Origin: CAWIJJ01 sp963836405
GTDB taxonomy: Bacteria; Acidobacteriota; Terriglobia; Bryobacterales; Bryobacteraceae
Direction of reading: 5' to 3'
DNA length: 64,000 nucleotides
NCBI GenBank assembly: GCA_963836405.1
Contig: CAWIJL010000011.1
Coordinates: 124,001-188,000 of the forward strand
Made by a program: the position numbers and the translations under genes. The notes below the pieces were generated by a model, which saw nothing but the letters and a program-made list of their open reading frames with translations, ran no database searches and was not told the DNA's origin. Below, one piece after another: positions 49,292 through 58,103 of the stretch (the first letter of the stretch is position 1; each line of letters begins with the position of its first letter).

Positions 49292-49453
49292 GTCATATTG
49301 GCACAGAGGGGCGCGCTCTCGTAGCGCGTACTGGCGGTGCGTGCTTTCGGTATTCTCGAAGACTTGGCGCAGTGTCGACTGGCGCACGTAGAGGTATGCA
49401 AGTCGTGACAGATGCGCGGTCGTGACCTTCTGATGAGCTTCGCTGTTCATCAT
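49292..49453 (-). pseudogene. Serine recombinase N-terminal fragment cut by the IS3 element
   Basis: From ATG at 49453 (sharing one base with the stop of the previous gene), with TTAHLSRLAYLYVRQSTLRQ and VFENTESTHRQYALRERA. This is the N-terminal catalytic region of a resolvase-type recombinase (YVRQS, nucleophile Ser). It is truncated exactly at the IS3 end. The remainder was not found on the other side of the IS3 element. Confidence 0.75.
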
Positions 49454-49818
49454 CAGCGATATCCCTCCCGTAATGCTTGGTTCGCGCCAGGGCGAGTCGA
49501 AAGGACCAGACTGGCTAATAGCCTTGTGATCTCAGGACGCACGCTCGGGAACCACACGGACGTAGCGTTCGTTTGTGGGGAACGTTCATACGGTGAAGGT
49601 TCCGTGGTTTCAACCGCATGCGGCGGAAGCGTCGTCCGAAGGACCGTTTCCACCGTCCTGAGCCATCCGGGCATGCCTTCGCTCAGGAACAAGGCTAAAC
49701 CAACACCGCGTGGTTGGCCACGAACCACAGTCCCAGAGGAACCGATCACCTGGAAGCGAAGCAACTCGTATTGCACGGTGTACTGCGCGAAATCGATTCT
49801 TGTGGCTGTAACGATCAT
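49453..49818 (-). CDS. Unrecognised protein of a serine-recombinase operon
   Basis: 121 aa. Beta-rich start MIVTATRIDFAQYTVQYELL with RFQVIGSSGTVVRGQPRGVG; the rest is Thr/Pro-rich. Its ATG overlaps the upstream HTH gene stop by 4 bases and its stop overlaps the truncated recombinase start, so it is the middle gene of a three-gene operon. Function unknown. Confidence 0.5.
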   Translation of the reverse strand: MIVTATRIDFAQYTVQYELLRFQVIGSSGTVVRGQPRGVGLALFLSEGMPGWLRTVETVLRTTLPPHAVETTEPSPYERSPQTNATSVWFPSVRPEITRLLASLVLSTRPGANQALREGYR

Positions 49819-50297
49819 CGGCGTTTTTTTTCCGCCTGCAGAAAAGGACGCAGCCGCCGCAGGATACTGCGCGGATGCACCTCGAGGCCAAACCGCTGCC
49901 GCAAAAGGGCCACCAACTCCTCGCCTTTGAGCATCCGTCTAGCATCTGGTATAGCCTCGACGAGGACAGCCATTGCTTCCTCGTTGAGCTTGTGGGGCTG
50001 TTTCGGTCCGCGCTTACGTGGCAGCAAGCCCGGTAGCCCCTCCTTCTGGAACAAAGCTTGAGTGACATAGAAGACTGGCCGCGAGAAACCGAAGGCTTGG
50101 GCCGCCTCCACTACCGCGAGACCTTCCGTCTGGACGCTGCGCAGCATCTCGTACTTGACCTGCACCAGATCGTTCGGATCGAAGAATGCGCTGTCTCGAA
50201 AGAGAGGATCGGTGACAGTTTCGGGATGAGGGTGGCCGGCGGCCTGTGCGCTCAAGGTTTGCCGACGTCGTACACGCTGGCGGGAATCATTAGCCAT
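49815..50297 (-). CDS. HTH protein of a serine-recombinase operon
   Basis: 160 aa. It contains two HTH-like units: LAVVEAAQAFGFSRPVFYVT followed by GLPGLLPRKRGPKQPHKL (transposase-type helix-turn-helix), and EELVALLRQRFGLEVHPRSI. It looks like the HTH half of IS630/IS481-type proteins and may be a transcription or DNA-end binding factor. First gene of the operon that leads to the truncated recombinase. It is divergent from the gene at 50411 with a 113-base spacer. Confidence 0.65.
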   Translation of the reverse strand: MANDSRQRVRRRQTLSAQAAGHPHPETVTDPLFRDSAFFDPNDLVQVKYEMLRSVQTEGLAVVEAAQAFGFSRPVFYVTQALFQKEGLPGLLPRKRGPKQPHKLNEEAMAVLVEAIPDARRMLKGEELVALLRQRFGLEVHPRSILRRLRPFLQAEKKRR

Positions 50298-50410
50298 CTA
50301 TGTATTTATAATTATGTGACTGACTGTCCGCCAAAGCAATAGAAAACTAGCGAGGTCTTCGACCTCAAACCGACGAGCGTACGTCCGAATCATTTCGTAA
50401 AATCCTGAGA

Positions 50411-52006
50411 ATGGCGACAATCCCGGAATTATTGGACGGGCACATCACACTGGAAGTGGAGTGCCTGGATCGACTCTACCTAAACGGCTACATCGGCAAA
50501 CTGGCGACAGGAGGGGGACTGATGTGGTTCATGCGAGGCCAGTTGGGGAAACCGGTTCCTTCGCCGGCGGTTCTCGGGCAGATCTCGGAACGCTTCCGTG
50601 AGGCGGTGAAAACACAAGCGGAGCGCGACCACATTCCGATTTACCAGTTCGACCACAAAGAGAAGAAGGACGACATCGCCAATGAGATTCGACGGCAACG
50701 GCCAGTGCGGGATGAGATCGTCTTCATCGGGGTCGCGCAGGAGAAGGCCAAGGCGTTCAACGGGAAGAAGGTGAACGGGCAGTTCGAGTTCAACCGGGAC
50801 AAGACCGTCTACGTCAACCACTACTATTTTTACATCGAGGATCAGGATTTCGGCCCCTTGTTTCTCAAGGTATGCAGCTACGCGCCGTGGAGCACGAAGT
50901 TGTGTCTCAACGGGCACGAGTGGGCCAAACGGCAATTGGAGAAGAGGAAGATCACCTACGAGGCGTTGGATAACGGATTCCTATCCTGCACCGCACCCGA
51001 GCAACTGCAACAGATCTGCGATTCCTTGGGGCCCCAAGACATCGACCGGGTCTTCCGCAAGTGGTTGAAGCGGATTCCATTGCCTTTGCGACCGCAGGAC
51101 CGGGAAGCGGGCTACGACTGGGATCTGTCGATCTGGCAGATGGAGGTCAGCTTGACGCAGATCTTCGACCGTCCACTGCGGGGACGTGAGTTCTTTGAAG
51201 AAATCATTCGCGACAATCTGGATCTGGGTCGGCCGGACCGCGTACAGTTGGTCTTTGATCGGGTGGTGACGAAGAAAACGCCCGGGCAGTTCCGTACGCG
51301 CGTGATACAGGATGGCGTGCATCCCAGCCTGCACATCGAATACAAGAACTTCGATCTCAAACAGTACTTCAAAGAAGGTCGCGGCTGCCGGACCGAGGGG
51401 ACGTTCCGGAATCCGAATGACTTTGGCGTGAACAAAGGACTGAGCAATCTGCCGTATCTACAGCAGATCGGCCGACAGATCAACCGGCGCTTGCTGGAAG
51501 TCGAACGCGTCAGCCACAACAGCGGCTTGAGCGGCGACAGCATCCAACGTGTGGTGCAACCTGCCGTGACCGAGGACGGCAAAAAGGCTCCGGGGTTGAA
51601 ATTCGGTCAACCGAGAGTGATGGCACTGATGCTGGCGCTCACCATGTTCCATCACTTGATCGATGGCTTTCGCAACCACGACCTCAGACAACAGGTGGCC
51701 GATCTACTGGGCGTCACGCTGAGCGAGTACAGTCCTGGGCAGATGACGTACGACCTGCGACGCCTTCGGCTGAAAGGACTGATTTACCGTCCTCCCAAAA
51801 CCAACCGCTATATCATCACGCCGTACGGCTGGAAAGTAGCGCGGCTGTTCTCCAGACTGGAGGGGCGAGTCTTCCGACCCGCCATGGCGATGTTCACTGC
51901 CAATGACGCGGTTCTCCCATTCCCCTTGCGCCAATCACTCGACCGCGTCGACGCGGAACTGGACTTGCTGATCTATCAGGCTTTTCCCCTGCTCAAAGCA
52001 AGCTAA
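50411..52006 (+). CDS. Conserved 531-aa protein of unknown function with C-terminal winged-helix-like region
   Basis: 531 aa. From memory, the start pattern LLDGHITLEVECLDRLYLNG is shared by a large family of hypothetical proteins found in mobile regions of many soil bacteria. Other features are VYVNHYYFYIEDQDFGPLFL, LCLNGHEWAKRQLE (conserved NGHEWAK) and a late winged-helix-like stretch TYDLRRLRLKGLIYRPPKTN followed by RYIITPYGWKVARLF. No nuclease or recombinase motif is obvious. It is divergent from the HTH/recombinase operon, and a DUF5372-like fragment follows in the opposite orientation. Confidence 0.7.
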   Translation: MATIPELLDGHITLEVECLDRLYLNGYIGKLATGGGLMWFMRGQLGKPVPSPAVLGQISERFREAVKTQAERDHIPIYQFDHKEKKDDIANEIRRQRPVRDEIVFIGVAQEKAKAFNGKKVNGQFEFNRDKTVYVNHYYFYIEDQDFGPLFLKVCSYAPWSTKLCLNGHEWAKRQLEKRKITYEALDNGFLSCTAPEQLQQICDSLGPQDIDRVFRKWLKRIPLPLRPQDREAGYDWDLSIWQMEVSLTQIFDRPLRGREFFEEIIRDNLDLGRPDRVQLVFDRVVTKKTPGQFRTRVIQDGVHPSLHIEYKNFDLKQYFKEGRGCRTEGTFRNPNDFGVNKGLSNLPYLQQIGRQINRRLLEVERVSHNSGLSGDSIQRVVQPAVTEDGKKAPGLKFGQPRVMALMLALTMFHHLIDGFRNHDLRQQVADLLGVTLSEYSPGQMTYDLRRLRLKGLIYRPPKTNRYIITPYGWKVARLFSRLEGRVFRPAMAMFTANDAVLPFPLRQSLDRVDAELDLLIYQAFPLLKAS

Positions 52007-52034
52007 AAACTTGACACTTTCAGATAGAACTCAT

Positions 52035-52178
52035 TTACATCAGACGGCTAGAGGGCAAGCGCATCATGGTCTCGATATTATCGATATAAGCCTGATCGAG
52101 CTCTACGTAAGCCAACATGCGCAGAAAGCTCACGCGCACATCATTATCAGGACAAATCGCACAAAGTTTGCCTGACAT
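52035..52178 (-). CDS. 47-aa protein translationally coupled to a DUF5372-like gene
   Basis: Starts ATG at 52178 overlapping the previous stop as TAATG. Product is MSGKLCAICPDNDVRVSFLR with a helix ending in RLPSSRLM. One CxxC pair. Tiny, but the coupling argues that it is translated in the intact element. Confidence 0.45.
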   Translation of the reverse strand: MSGKLCAICPDNDVRVSFLRMLAYVELDQAYIDNIETMMRLPSSRLM

Positions 52179-52453
52179 TATGTAACGCTCCTTCCGGCCA
52201 CTTGTCCGTCGATCAATCCGCGCAACTGGCGCATCAGATCGGCGCGGAAGAAAGCGCGTCCCGCGCCGACTGTCACCAGCGGATCGGGCATACGAACGTC
52301 TGTCCATTCGACCGGCAGCGTGCGCAGTCGTCCGGTCACGTCCAGATACGACACACGGTCCCCGCCCCAGTTGTTGCGCACAGCCAGGTCTTCGAAGGAC
52401 TGCCCCTTCAACGGATGGAACGGATGCGTGACCGTGAAAACTTGTATTCCACC
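52178..52453 (-). pseudogene. DUF5372-like protein, 5' truncated
   Basis: Reads VFTVTHPFHPLKGQSFEDLA with LRTLPVEWTDVRMPDPLVTV. This family (HPFHPL-x-GQ at the start, L-P-x-x-W later) accompanies serine recombinases in mobile elements. The upstream part is lost at the junction with an IS21 remnant near 52455. The accessory ORFs at 57690 and 62126 share its layout (WHPLF-x-Q, LPDGT, LPxWM). Confidence 0.6.
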
Positions 52454-52484
52454 CTCAACACCGTCTGCAATGCGCGCTTTTTGC

Positions 52485-53073
52485 CAAAGCTAAGGCGGAG
52501 GTTGGCGTTCAGGTGGTCCAACGCTGGATTGTGGCCGCCCTGCGCAAGCGCAAGTTCTTCTCCCTGGAGGAAGTAAACCAGGCGATCGCCGAGCTGCTGG
52601 TGCGGCTGAATGAGCGGCCGTTCCGAAAGCGGCTGGGCAGCCGGGCCACGCTGTTCGCGCACAACTGGACCGGCCAGCGCTGAAGGCGCTGCCGGCCACG
52701 CGGTTCCAGTTCGGAGAATGGCAAACTGCGCGCGTTAACCTCGACTATCACGTCGAGGTCAAGCGGCATTTCTTCAGCGTGCCGTACGCGCTGGTGCACC
52801 AGGAAGTGGATGTCCACCTGACGGCCGAGACGGTGGAGTTCTCCATCGTGGAGTGCGCGTGGCCTCGCATATCCGATCCGACGTGCCCGGAAAAGCGACG
52901 ACCCTGGACGAACACCGCCCCAAGGCGCACCAGCGGTACCTGAATCGTACGCCCTCGCGACTCATTGAAGAGGCCCAGCAGGTAGGGCCCTCGACCGGTC
53001 AACTGGTGGAAGCCATCCTGGGGGCCAAGCGCCACCCAGAGCAGGGCTATCGGTCTTGTCTGGGGATTCTGCG
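52485..53073 (+). pseudogene. Degenerate IS21 istA C-terminal remnant
   Basis: Fragments in shifting frames: VQRWIVAALRKRKFFSLEEV, then ARVNLDYHVEVKRHFFSVPY, then KAHQRYLNRTPSRLIEEAQQ and HPEQGYRSCLGILR. These are consecutive pieces of an IstA C terminus. It ends exactly at the left end of the next IS21-type element (TGT at 53074), which seems to have inserted into it. Confidence 0.75.
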
Positions 53074-53249
53074 TGTCAGTGCCGGGATAAAACACCCGCA
53101 ATTTTGCCGGTTTTGACGATCCGCGCCGGCGGCAACCTGGGCGGGGACGCGGTAGGTACTCTACAGTAGTTTCTACATCTTTCCTTTTCACACTGCGTTG
53201 TCTGCTTTGCTCAGAAGTTGGAATCCCTTTCGATTTCTGAGGAGACGCA

Positions 53250-53738
53250 TTGACCGAGACCCGCTGCTGTCCGTACTGCCAGCGAAGCTTTCATCCATCC
53301 CCGTACCGACTCCAGCAGCGCGTTTGCAGCCAGCCAGAGTGCCAGCGTCATCGCCGGGCTGATTACCACCGGCGTAAGATTCAGGACGACCCGGTGTATG
53401 CCCAGGTGGTATTGGACAGCCAGAAGCAGTGGCGCGCCGAGCACGCCGATTATCAGAAGACCTACTGGCGCACCCATCCCGAGGCCGCCGAGCGCAACCG
53501 ACAGCGACAACGGCAGCTCGATCGACAGCGCCGCGTCACCTCGCTTGTAAAGAACAACGTAGCTCTGGACCTAAAGCATTCCGCGGCAGAGGTTTGGCTG
53601 GTTGGGCCGGATGCGGCCGATCTTGTAAAGAACAACGTAGCTTTCTCCGAAGTCATGGTCTTTCAACGGGTTATCCCCCTCCCGCCGGAATCTTGTAAAG
53701 AACATCGCTCTGGTTCCAGCGACGCCCTGCGCGTATAA
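53250..53738 (+). CDS. Zinc-finger protein preceding istA
   Basis: 162 aa from TTG at 53250, with GAGGAG six bases upstream. CCPYCQRSFHPSPYRLQQR with VC-x-x-x-EC is a C2-C2 finger, followed by a strongly basic, helical segment (ERNRQRQRQLDRQRR). It ends one base before the istA ATG. It parallels the zinc-finger gene of the IS21-like transposon at 37936-38425, so it is a recurrent partner of this IS21 branch, perhaps an end-binding factor. The 3' third contains three near-identical 21-bp repeats and may not be under protein constraint. Confidence 0.7.
   Translation: MTETRCCPYCQRSFHPSPYRLQQRVCSQPECQRHRRADYHRRKIQDDPVYAQVVLDSQKQWRAEHADYQKTYWRTHPEAAERNRQRQRQLDRQRRVTSLVKNNVALDLKHSAAEVWLVGPDAADLVKNNVAFSEVMVFQRVIPLPPESCKEHRSGSSDALRV
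53544..53711 (+). repeat. Three spaced 20-21-bp direct repeats before istA
   Basis: CTTGTAAAGAACAACGTAGC at 53544 and 53622, and the related CTTGTAAAGAACATCGCTCT at 53692. Spacing is 78 and 70 bases. They lie in the 3' end of the zinc-finger gene and just before istA, where protein-binding sites or an operator would be expected. Confidence 0.8.
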
Positions 53739-55328
53739 ATGAGGATCGAACCCATGCTGACGACCGAACAGATCAACGACTTGCATCGCCTGTACTGGTC
53801 CGACCACTGGCCGATCCGCAAGATCGAGCGCCACCTGCACATGGGCTGGGACACGATCAAGAAGTATCTGGACATGCCGGCCCAGACTCCCGCGGGACGG
53901 CCCCGGTCCAGCAAACTCGATCCGTATAAGGCCACCATCGCAGAGTTGCTCGAAAAGGACCCTTCCGCCAGCGCCGCCGTGATCGGGCAGCGGCTCCGCC
54001 CGCTGGGCTACACCGGTGGCGGCAGCATTCTGCGCCAGTACGTGCACGAAGTACGCCCGCAGTTGAAGCCGCAACGAGCTTTCGTGCGCATGGAACCAAA
54101 GCCGGGCGAACGCTTCGAGGCCGACTGGGGGCACTTCGACTCGCTCGACTACCAAGGCGACCAGCGGAAGCTCTACGCTTTCGCCCTCGTTGACGGGCAC
54201 AGCCGGATGCAGTATCTGGAGTTCACGCACAGCCAGAGTTTCGAGACCTTTGTCCGTTGTCACGTTCACGCATTTCAGAAGCTGAACGGCATCGCCCGCG
54301 AGATCTGGTATGACAACCTGGCCACCGCCGTCGCCGAACACGATGGACGATTGGTGCGCTTCAATCCGCGCTTCCTGGCCTTTGCCCGTGAGTTCAACTT
54401 TTACCCGCGCGCCTGCAATCAGGCGAGTGGCTGGGAGAAGGGGAAAGTGGAACGCGGTGGCGTCGGTTACGTCCGGCAAAACTTCTGGCCGCTGCGCGAT
54501 TTCCTCGACCTCCACGATGTGAACCGCCAGGCGCGTGAATGGCTCGATCAGATCGCCAACCGGCGATTGCACAGCGAAACGCGAGAGCGCCCAATCGATC
54601 GTTTCCAACCCGATGCCCTCCGCTGTTTGCCGGTCATCACGCCGGATTATCGCGACACCGTCGAGGCGCTGGTTCACAAAGACATGCGCTTGCAGTTCGA
54701 CGGCAATCGCTACTGCGTGCCGCATCGTTTCGCCGGTCGCCGTCTCACACTGAAGGCCGACTCCAGTGCGGTCACCATCTACGATCGGGTGCACGAGATC
54801 GTAAGCTATGCGCGTTCGTGGCGCCGTGGCCAGACCTTCGGAGCCGAACGATTCGAAGCCGAACTGGCCGAGTTCCGGCCCGCCGCCCGGCGGTCGCGCG
54901 CCCAAGACCGGCTGTTCGCTTTTCTCGACGGACTCTGTTCGAAAGCGGCGCTGGAAGCCTATCTCCGCGATATTGCCGACAGTGATCGCTCTCTGTCGCG
55001 CCAGATCACGGAACTGCTGGAACTTATTCGCCAGTACGGTCCCGACGCTGTGGCCGGCGCCATCGAGAAGGCCGCCACCGCTCGCGCTTTCGGCGCCGAT
55101 TACGTCGCCAACATTCTGCGGCAGCAGCAGTGCCCACGCCGTGAACAGCCACCGCTTCGCCTCCGCGATCCGCGGTTGAACGAACTCGCCACCGACCCGC
55201 TATCGCTGCTGGCTTACGACGCCTTCATTCTGCAATCCGAAAAGGAATCCGATGATACCCCTGGAACAGAAACTCCTCGATCTGAATCTGACGGTCATGA
55301 GCCACCGTCTGGAGACGACCCTCTCTGA
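53739..55328 (+). CDS. istA: IstA-like transposase (IS21 family)
   Basis: 529 aa. HTH IRKIERHLHMGWDTIKKYL; catalytic region with GERFEADWGHFDSLDYQGDQ (first Asp), EIWYDNLATAVAEHDGRLVR (second Asp) and YPRACNQASGWEKGKVERGG (Glu). The C-terminal part has RDTVEALVHKDMRLQFDGNR and YCVPHRFAGRRL. ATG directly follows the zinc-finger stop. Overlaps istB by 77 bases. Intact. Confidence 0.88.
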   Translation: MRIEPMLTTEQINDLHRLYWSDHWPIRKIERHLHMGWDTIKKYLDMPAQTPAGRPRSSKLDPYKATIAELLEKDPSASAAVIGQRLRPLGYTGGGSILRQYVHEVRPQLKPQRAFVRMEPKPGERFEADWGHFDSLDYQGDQRKLYAFALVDGHSRMQYLEFTHSQSFETFVRCHVHAFQKLNGIAREIWYDNLATAVAEHDGRLVRFNPRFLAFAREFNFYPRACNQASGWEKGKVERGGVGYVRQNFWPLRDFLDLHDVNRQAREWLDQIANRRLHSETRERPIDRFQPDALRCLPVITPDYRDTVEALVHKDMRLQFDGNRYCVPHRFAGRRLTLKADSSAVTIYDRVHEIVSYARSWRRGQTFGAERFEAELAEFRPAARRSRAQDRLFAFLDGLCSKAALEAYLRDIADSDRSLSRQITELLELIRQYGPDAVAGAIEKAATARAFGADYVANILRQQQCPRREQPPLRLRDPRLNELATDPLSLLAYDAFILQSEKESDDTPGTETPRSESDGHEPPSGDDPL

Positions 55329-55575
55329 GGCTGCGGGCAAGAATCTCAGTGCGGCCGCGACTCTGGAATGGCTCGCTGACATGGAACTGGAAGCGCGTCA
55401 CGGCCGTGCCATCGAGCGCCGTTTCAAATGCTCGAAATTACAGGCGCAGCCCAGCATCGACGCGTTTCACTTCTCTCATCACAAGAGCCGCTCGCAGAAC
55501 AAGAATCGCGTATTGCGTCTGCTCGACCTGACCTTTATCGCCAACGGCACCAACCTGGTTCTCATCGGAAATACC
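55252..55575 (+). pseudogene. istB: istB 5' part, cut within the Walker A codons
   Basis: 108 codons of an IstB: MIPLEQKLLDLNLTVMSHRL, ELEARHGRAIERRFKCSKLQ, FHFSHHKSRSQNKNRVLRLL, then TNLVLIGNT. The next codons of a P-loop (GVGKT) are missing; the frame runs into the inserted element (DPATL-stop). The rest resumes at 58184. Joined at the aligned codon the gene is 249 aa with P-loop GNTGVGKT. Confidence 0.85.
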
Positions 55576-55602
55576 GATCCTGCGACATTATGAGTTATCT
55601 CT

Positions 55603-57693
55603 CTAAACCACTGGAAACATTGCCTGTTGCTGATCACTGTTTTGAGTTCGCGGAACACGGACCCGCGCTTTGATATTCCTCACCGCTTTTCGCACTTCCT
55701 CCGACTCCAACGCCTCAATCGGAATTTGCCACGGCGCGCATGCCACCACTTGATTGGCCGGTACTTTTTTCAGTTTGATCAAACGCCGGATGCTGGTCGA
55801 ACTTACACCCAAACGTTGGGCGGCTTCCTCCATGGTCACCAAACCGTCACCTGCACGGTTAGGATCATACGCGGGTAGCTGATGATAGTGCCGTGCGGAG
55901 TAGACTCTGTTCTCGCTCCAACTCTGGCCCGTGCCTGTTCGTAACCCAAGTCGATTTAGCGTGGCCGCGATCTGCTCGTCCTTGAACTTACCTGCCATCT
56001 GGCGAATCACCTCGATCGCTTCAACGCTTGTGCAACGGCGATGCCGGCCAAGCCCATTTTTCTTGATCCGCAGTTCGGAATGCTGGCCACCCGTCCAGTG
56101 GATCAATAGAACTATTTCGCTCGCCTTCTCGTCCACGTCCGCGACGATCTCATGAACGAGAATCCGGACAATCCGTTGTTTCAGCCTCATGTCGGTGGAG
56201 GGCGCGTTCCAGACGGAGGGTAGATCTCGCGCAAGGCTCAACAGAACGTCCTTGTCCGGCATTGGCACGGATTCAATGGCAGCGTCGAATTCCTGCAGCT
56301 TTACTTCGAGTTCGTGGACCTTTCCCAGCTCAGCGTTCCACCGAGCCTCCAACTCTGCCGCAACGAGACGATTGTCCGGATCGACAGCTTCGTATCGCCG
56401 TGATGCGAGATGGGCCTGGTATCGAGTTTGCTCCACTTCCAGTTCAAGTGCTTTCCGTTGCTCCCGACGCTGGTGGCGCATCTGTTCGGCTGCTTCTACC
56501 GCCGCCTCGACAGCATTCCCACTGATTGCACGCAATACTTCGCTCGCTACTGCCTCATCGGTTCGAAGGCCACCGAATGAAATACACCAGTGCTCTCCAT
56601 GGTTCACATGCGCACCCTTGCAGTGGTAACGAAGCACGGCAGCCTGGATACCTGTATAGGAGACGTGGAGCATTCGACCGCAGCGGCGGCACCGCAACAT
56701 TCCGGAAAGTAGCGCTCGCCCGCCGCGGCCGGCCTTCGGTTCCATACGTGACTTCATATGCGCGTTGCTGGCAATGAGCGCCTGGTTGCGTTCGTACTGC
56801 TCCCATGAAATGTAACCGGAATGGTGGTCCCTAATCAAGACAATCCATTCAGGTCGCGGTTTGCGATGCCCAGCCGTTTTGCGTGCGCGACCATCAACGA
56901 CTCGGATCCGGGACTGAGTCTTGCCGAAGGCGTAAGCACCAGCATAGGCCGGGTTAGTCAGCATCTTCAGAAGCGTGTTGTAGATTGGAACTTTCCAGAC
57001 CATCCTCGGTTCACCAGGGTCACGGGGAAAGGCCGGCAGCGATATTTTCTCCTGCCGGAACCACAACAACACTTGCCGAACGCTTCCCAACTCCGTCATC
57101 TTCATGAAGACCAGTTGAATCGACTGCTGCACCCGGCGGTCCGCGTCCTTCTCGATCTTCCCTGTGCCGGTCCAGCACAAGCCAACGGGTAGAAGGAACT
57201 GCAACTCACCACGACCCGCCTTCTGCCGGATTGCCTCCAGCGAGCGCTGTCGTAGCAGGTTCAATTCGAACTCGCTCATGGTCCCCTTGAGGCCGAGTAA
57301 CAGCCGATCGTTTACGATAGCGGGGTCGTAGATGCCATCGGGGTCTACAACTACAGAGCCGACCATACCGCAAAGTTCAATCAGATGGTGCCAATCGCGG
57401 CCATTGCGGGCGAGTCGAGACGCCTCGATGCAGAAGACGGCGCCGACCTCGCCGGTACACACTTCGGCAACCAGTCGCTGAAATCCAGGTCGCTCCACCA
57501 ACCCGGAGCCCGAGCGTCCCAGATCGTCGTCAATCACGGTCACGTCGCGAAAGCCCAATTCACGAGCGCGATCAGCAAGTCCATATTGACGACGCTGGCT
57601 TTCGTGGTTGTGCATCACCTGACCGGGCGAGGACTGACGGATATAAATGACGGCCCGCCGACGCAGCCGATCAGTTGTCAACTTCGGGTTCAT
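55603..57693 (-). CDS. Large serine recombinase of element A
   Basis: 696 aa. N-terminal resolvase domain with AVIYIRQSSPGQVMHNHESQ (nucleophile Ser about 21), DDDLGRSGSG and VGAVFCIEASRLARNGRDWH. A recombinase domain with RQKAGRGELQFLLPVGLCW, a zinc-ribbon (GMLRCRRCGRMLHVSYTG ... CKG), a long coiled-coil (about 410-470), then a C-terminal MerR/excisionase-like HTH (TMEEAAQRLGVSSTSIRRLI). These large recombinases integrate and excise DNA between short att sites. Highly similar throughout to the protein at 59999-62092. Confidence 0.88.
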   Translation of the reverse strand: MNPKLTTDRLRRRAVIYIRQSSPGQVMHNHESQRRQYGLADRARELGFRDVTVIDDDLGRSGSGLVERPGFQRLVAEVCTGEVGAVFCIEASRLARNGRDWHHLIELCGMVGSVVVDPDGIYDPAIVNDRLLLGLKGTMSEFELNLLRQRSLEAIRQKAGRGELQFLLPVGLCWTGTGKIEKDADRRVQQSIQLVFMKMTELGSVRQVLLWFRQEKISLPAFPRDPGEPRMVWKVPIYNTLLKMLTNPAYAGAYAFGKTQSRIRVVDGRARKTAGHRKPRPEWIVLIRDHHSGYISWEQYERNQALIASNAHMKSRMEPKAGRGGRALLSGMLRCRRCGRMLHVSYTGIQAAVLRYHCKGAHVNHGEHWCISFGGLRTDEAVASEVLRAISGNAVEAAVEAAEQMRHQRREQRKALELEVEQTRYQAHLASRRYEAVDPDNRLVAAELEARWNAELGKVHELEVKLQEFDAAIESVPMPDKDVLLSLARDLPSVWNAPSTDMRLKQRIVRILVHEIVADVDEKASEIVLLIHWTGGQHSELRIKKNGLGRHRRCTSVEAIEVIRQMAGKFKDEQIAATLNRLGLRTGTGQSWSENRVYSARHYHQLPAYDPNRAGDGLVTMEEAAQRLGVSSTSIRRLIKLKKVPANQVVACAPWQIPIEALESEEVRKAVRNIKARVRVPRTQNSDQQQAMFPVV

Positions 57694-57862
57694 TTCCGCC
57701 TCCTTGTGCCGGTCGGCCGGTGCTTTCGCGGGCCGCGCTTATCAGCATCTCCACCAGAGCGAGGTCCAGTTCCCTCTGCTTGTTGCGTGGCAGGGCTGCG
57801 GCCGGTGCGTCGGGCAGCGGCAGGTTGAACTGCATGTTCGTGTGTATCGCTGGTCGCTTCAT
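57671..57862 (-). CDS. Small accessory ORF of element A
   Basis: 63 aa, overlapping the recombinase start by 23 bases and lying over the 3' part of the DUF5372-like ORF in another frame. FNLPLPDAPAAALPRNKQRE with LDLALVEMLISAA matches the counterpart in element B (LNLHLCQTPPIDLPQDKQRE with LAAALADLL), so it is conserved at protein level. Role unknown; perhaps a directionality or regulatory factor. Confidence 0.6.
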   Translation of the reverse strand: MKRPAIHTNMQFNLPLPDAPAAALPRNKQRELDLALVEMLISAARESTGRPAQGGGNEPEVDN

Positions 57863-58103
57863 TCACTCCCTCCTTCGGGGGTTGATCCAGCGTAGCCATC
57901 GCGCCACTTGCCGGAGTCCGCAAGGCTCCGATCAGGTCGCGAAGCGCGGCCAGCGCTTCCACGGAAATCAGAGGGGAACCGATAGGGAAGTGCATGCAGT
58001 CCTGTCGAAACATCCAGGTAGGCAGCGAGCAAACCGTTCCATCTGGAAGTTCGCAGAAGATGTGCTCACCGTGGCGATCCTTCATCCGCTTGCGAATACG
58101 CAA
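57690..58103 (-). CDS. DUF5372-like accessory protein of element A
   Basis: 137 aa from a TTG at 58103; ATG at 58088 is possible. Conserved-looking codons upstream (YYRWHPLFRQT) reach towards the element end without an ATG, so the true start is unclear and may depend on the joined att site. GEHIFCELPDGTVCSLPTWM is nearly identical to element B. The C-terminal third overlaps the small ORF. Upstream gene of the recombinase. Confidence 0.6.
   Translation of the reverse strand: MRIRKRMKDRHGEHIFCELPDGTVCSLPTWMFRQDCMHFPIGSPLISVEALAALRDLIGALRTPASGAMATLDQPPKEGVNEATSDTHEHAVQPAAARRTGRSPATQQAEGTGPRSGGDADKRGPRKHRPTGTRRRK

Noticed and set aside
53250..53738. CRISPR array from the three 21-bp repeats
   Set aside because: Only three units, spacers of unequal length within an ORF, no cas genes.
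55603..57693. Prophage integrase interpretation of the large serine recombinases
   Set aside because: The bounded elements contain only the recombinase and two small ORFs, no phage genes.
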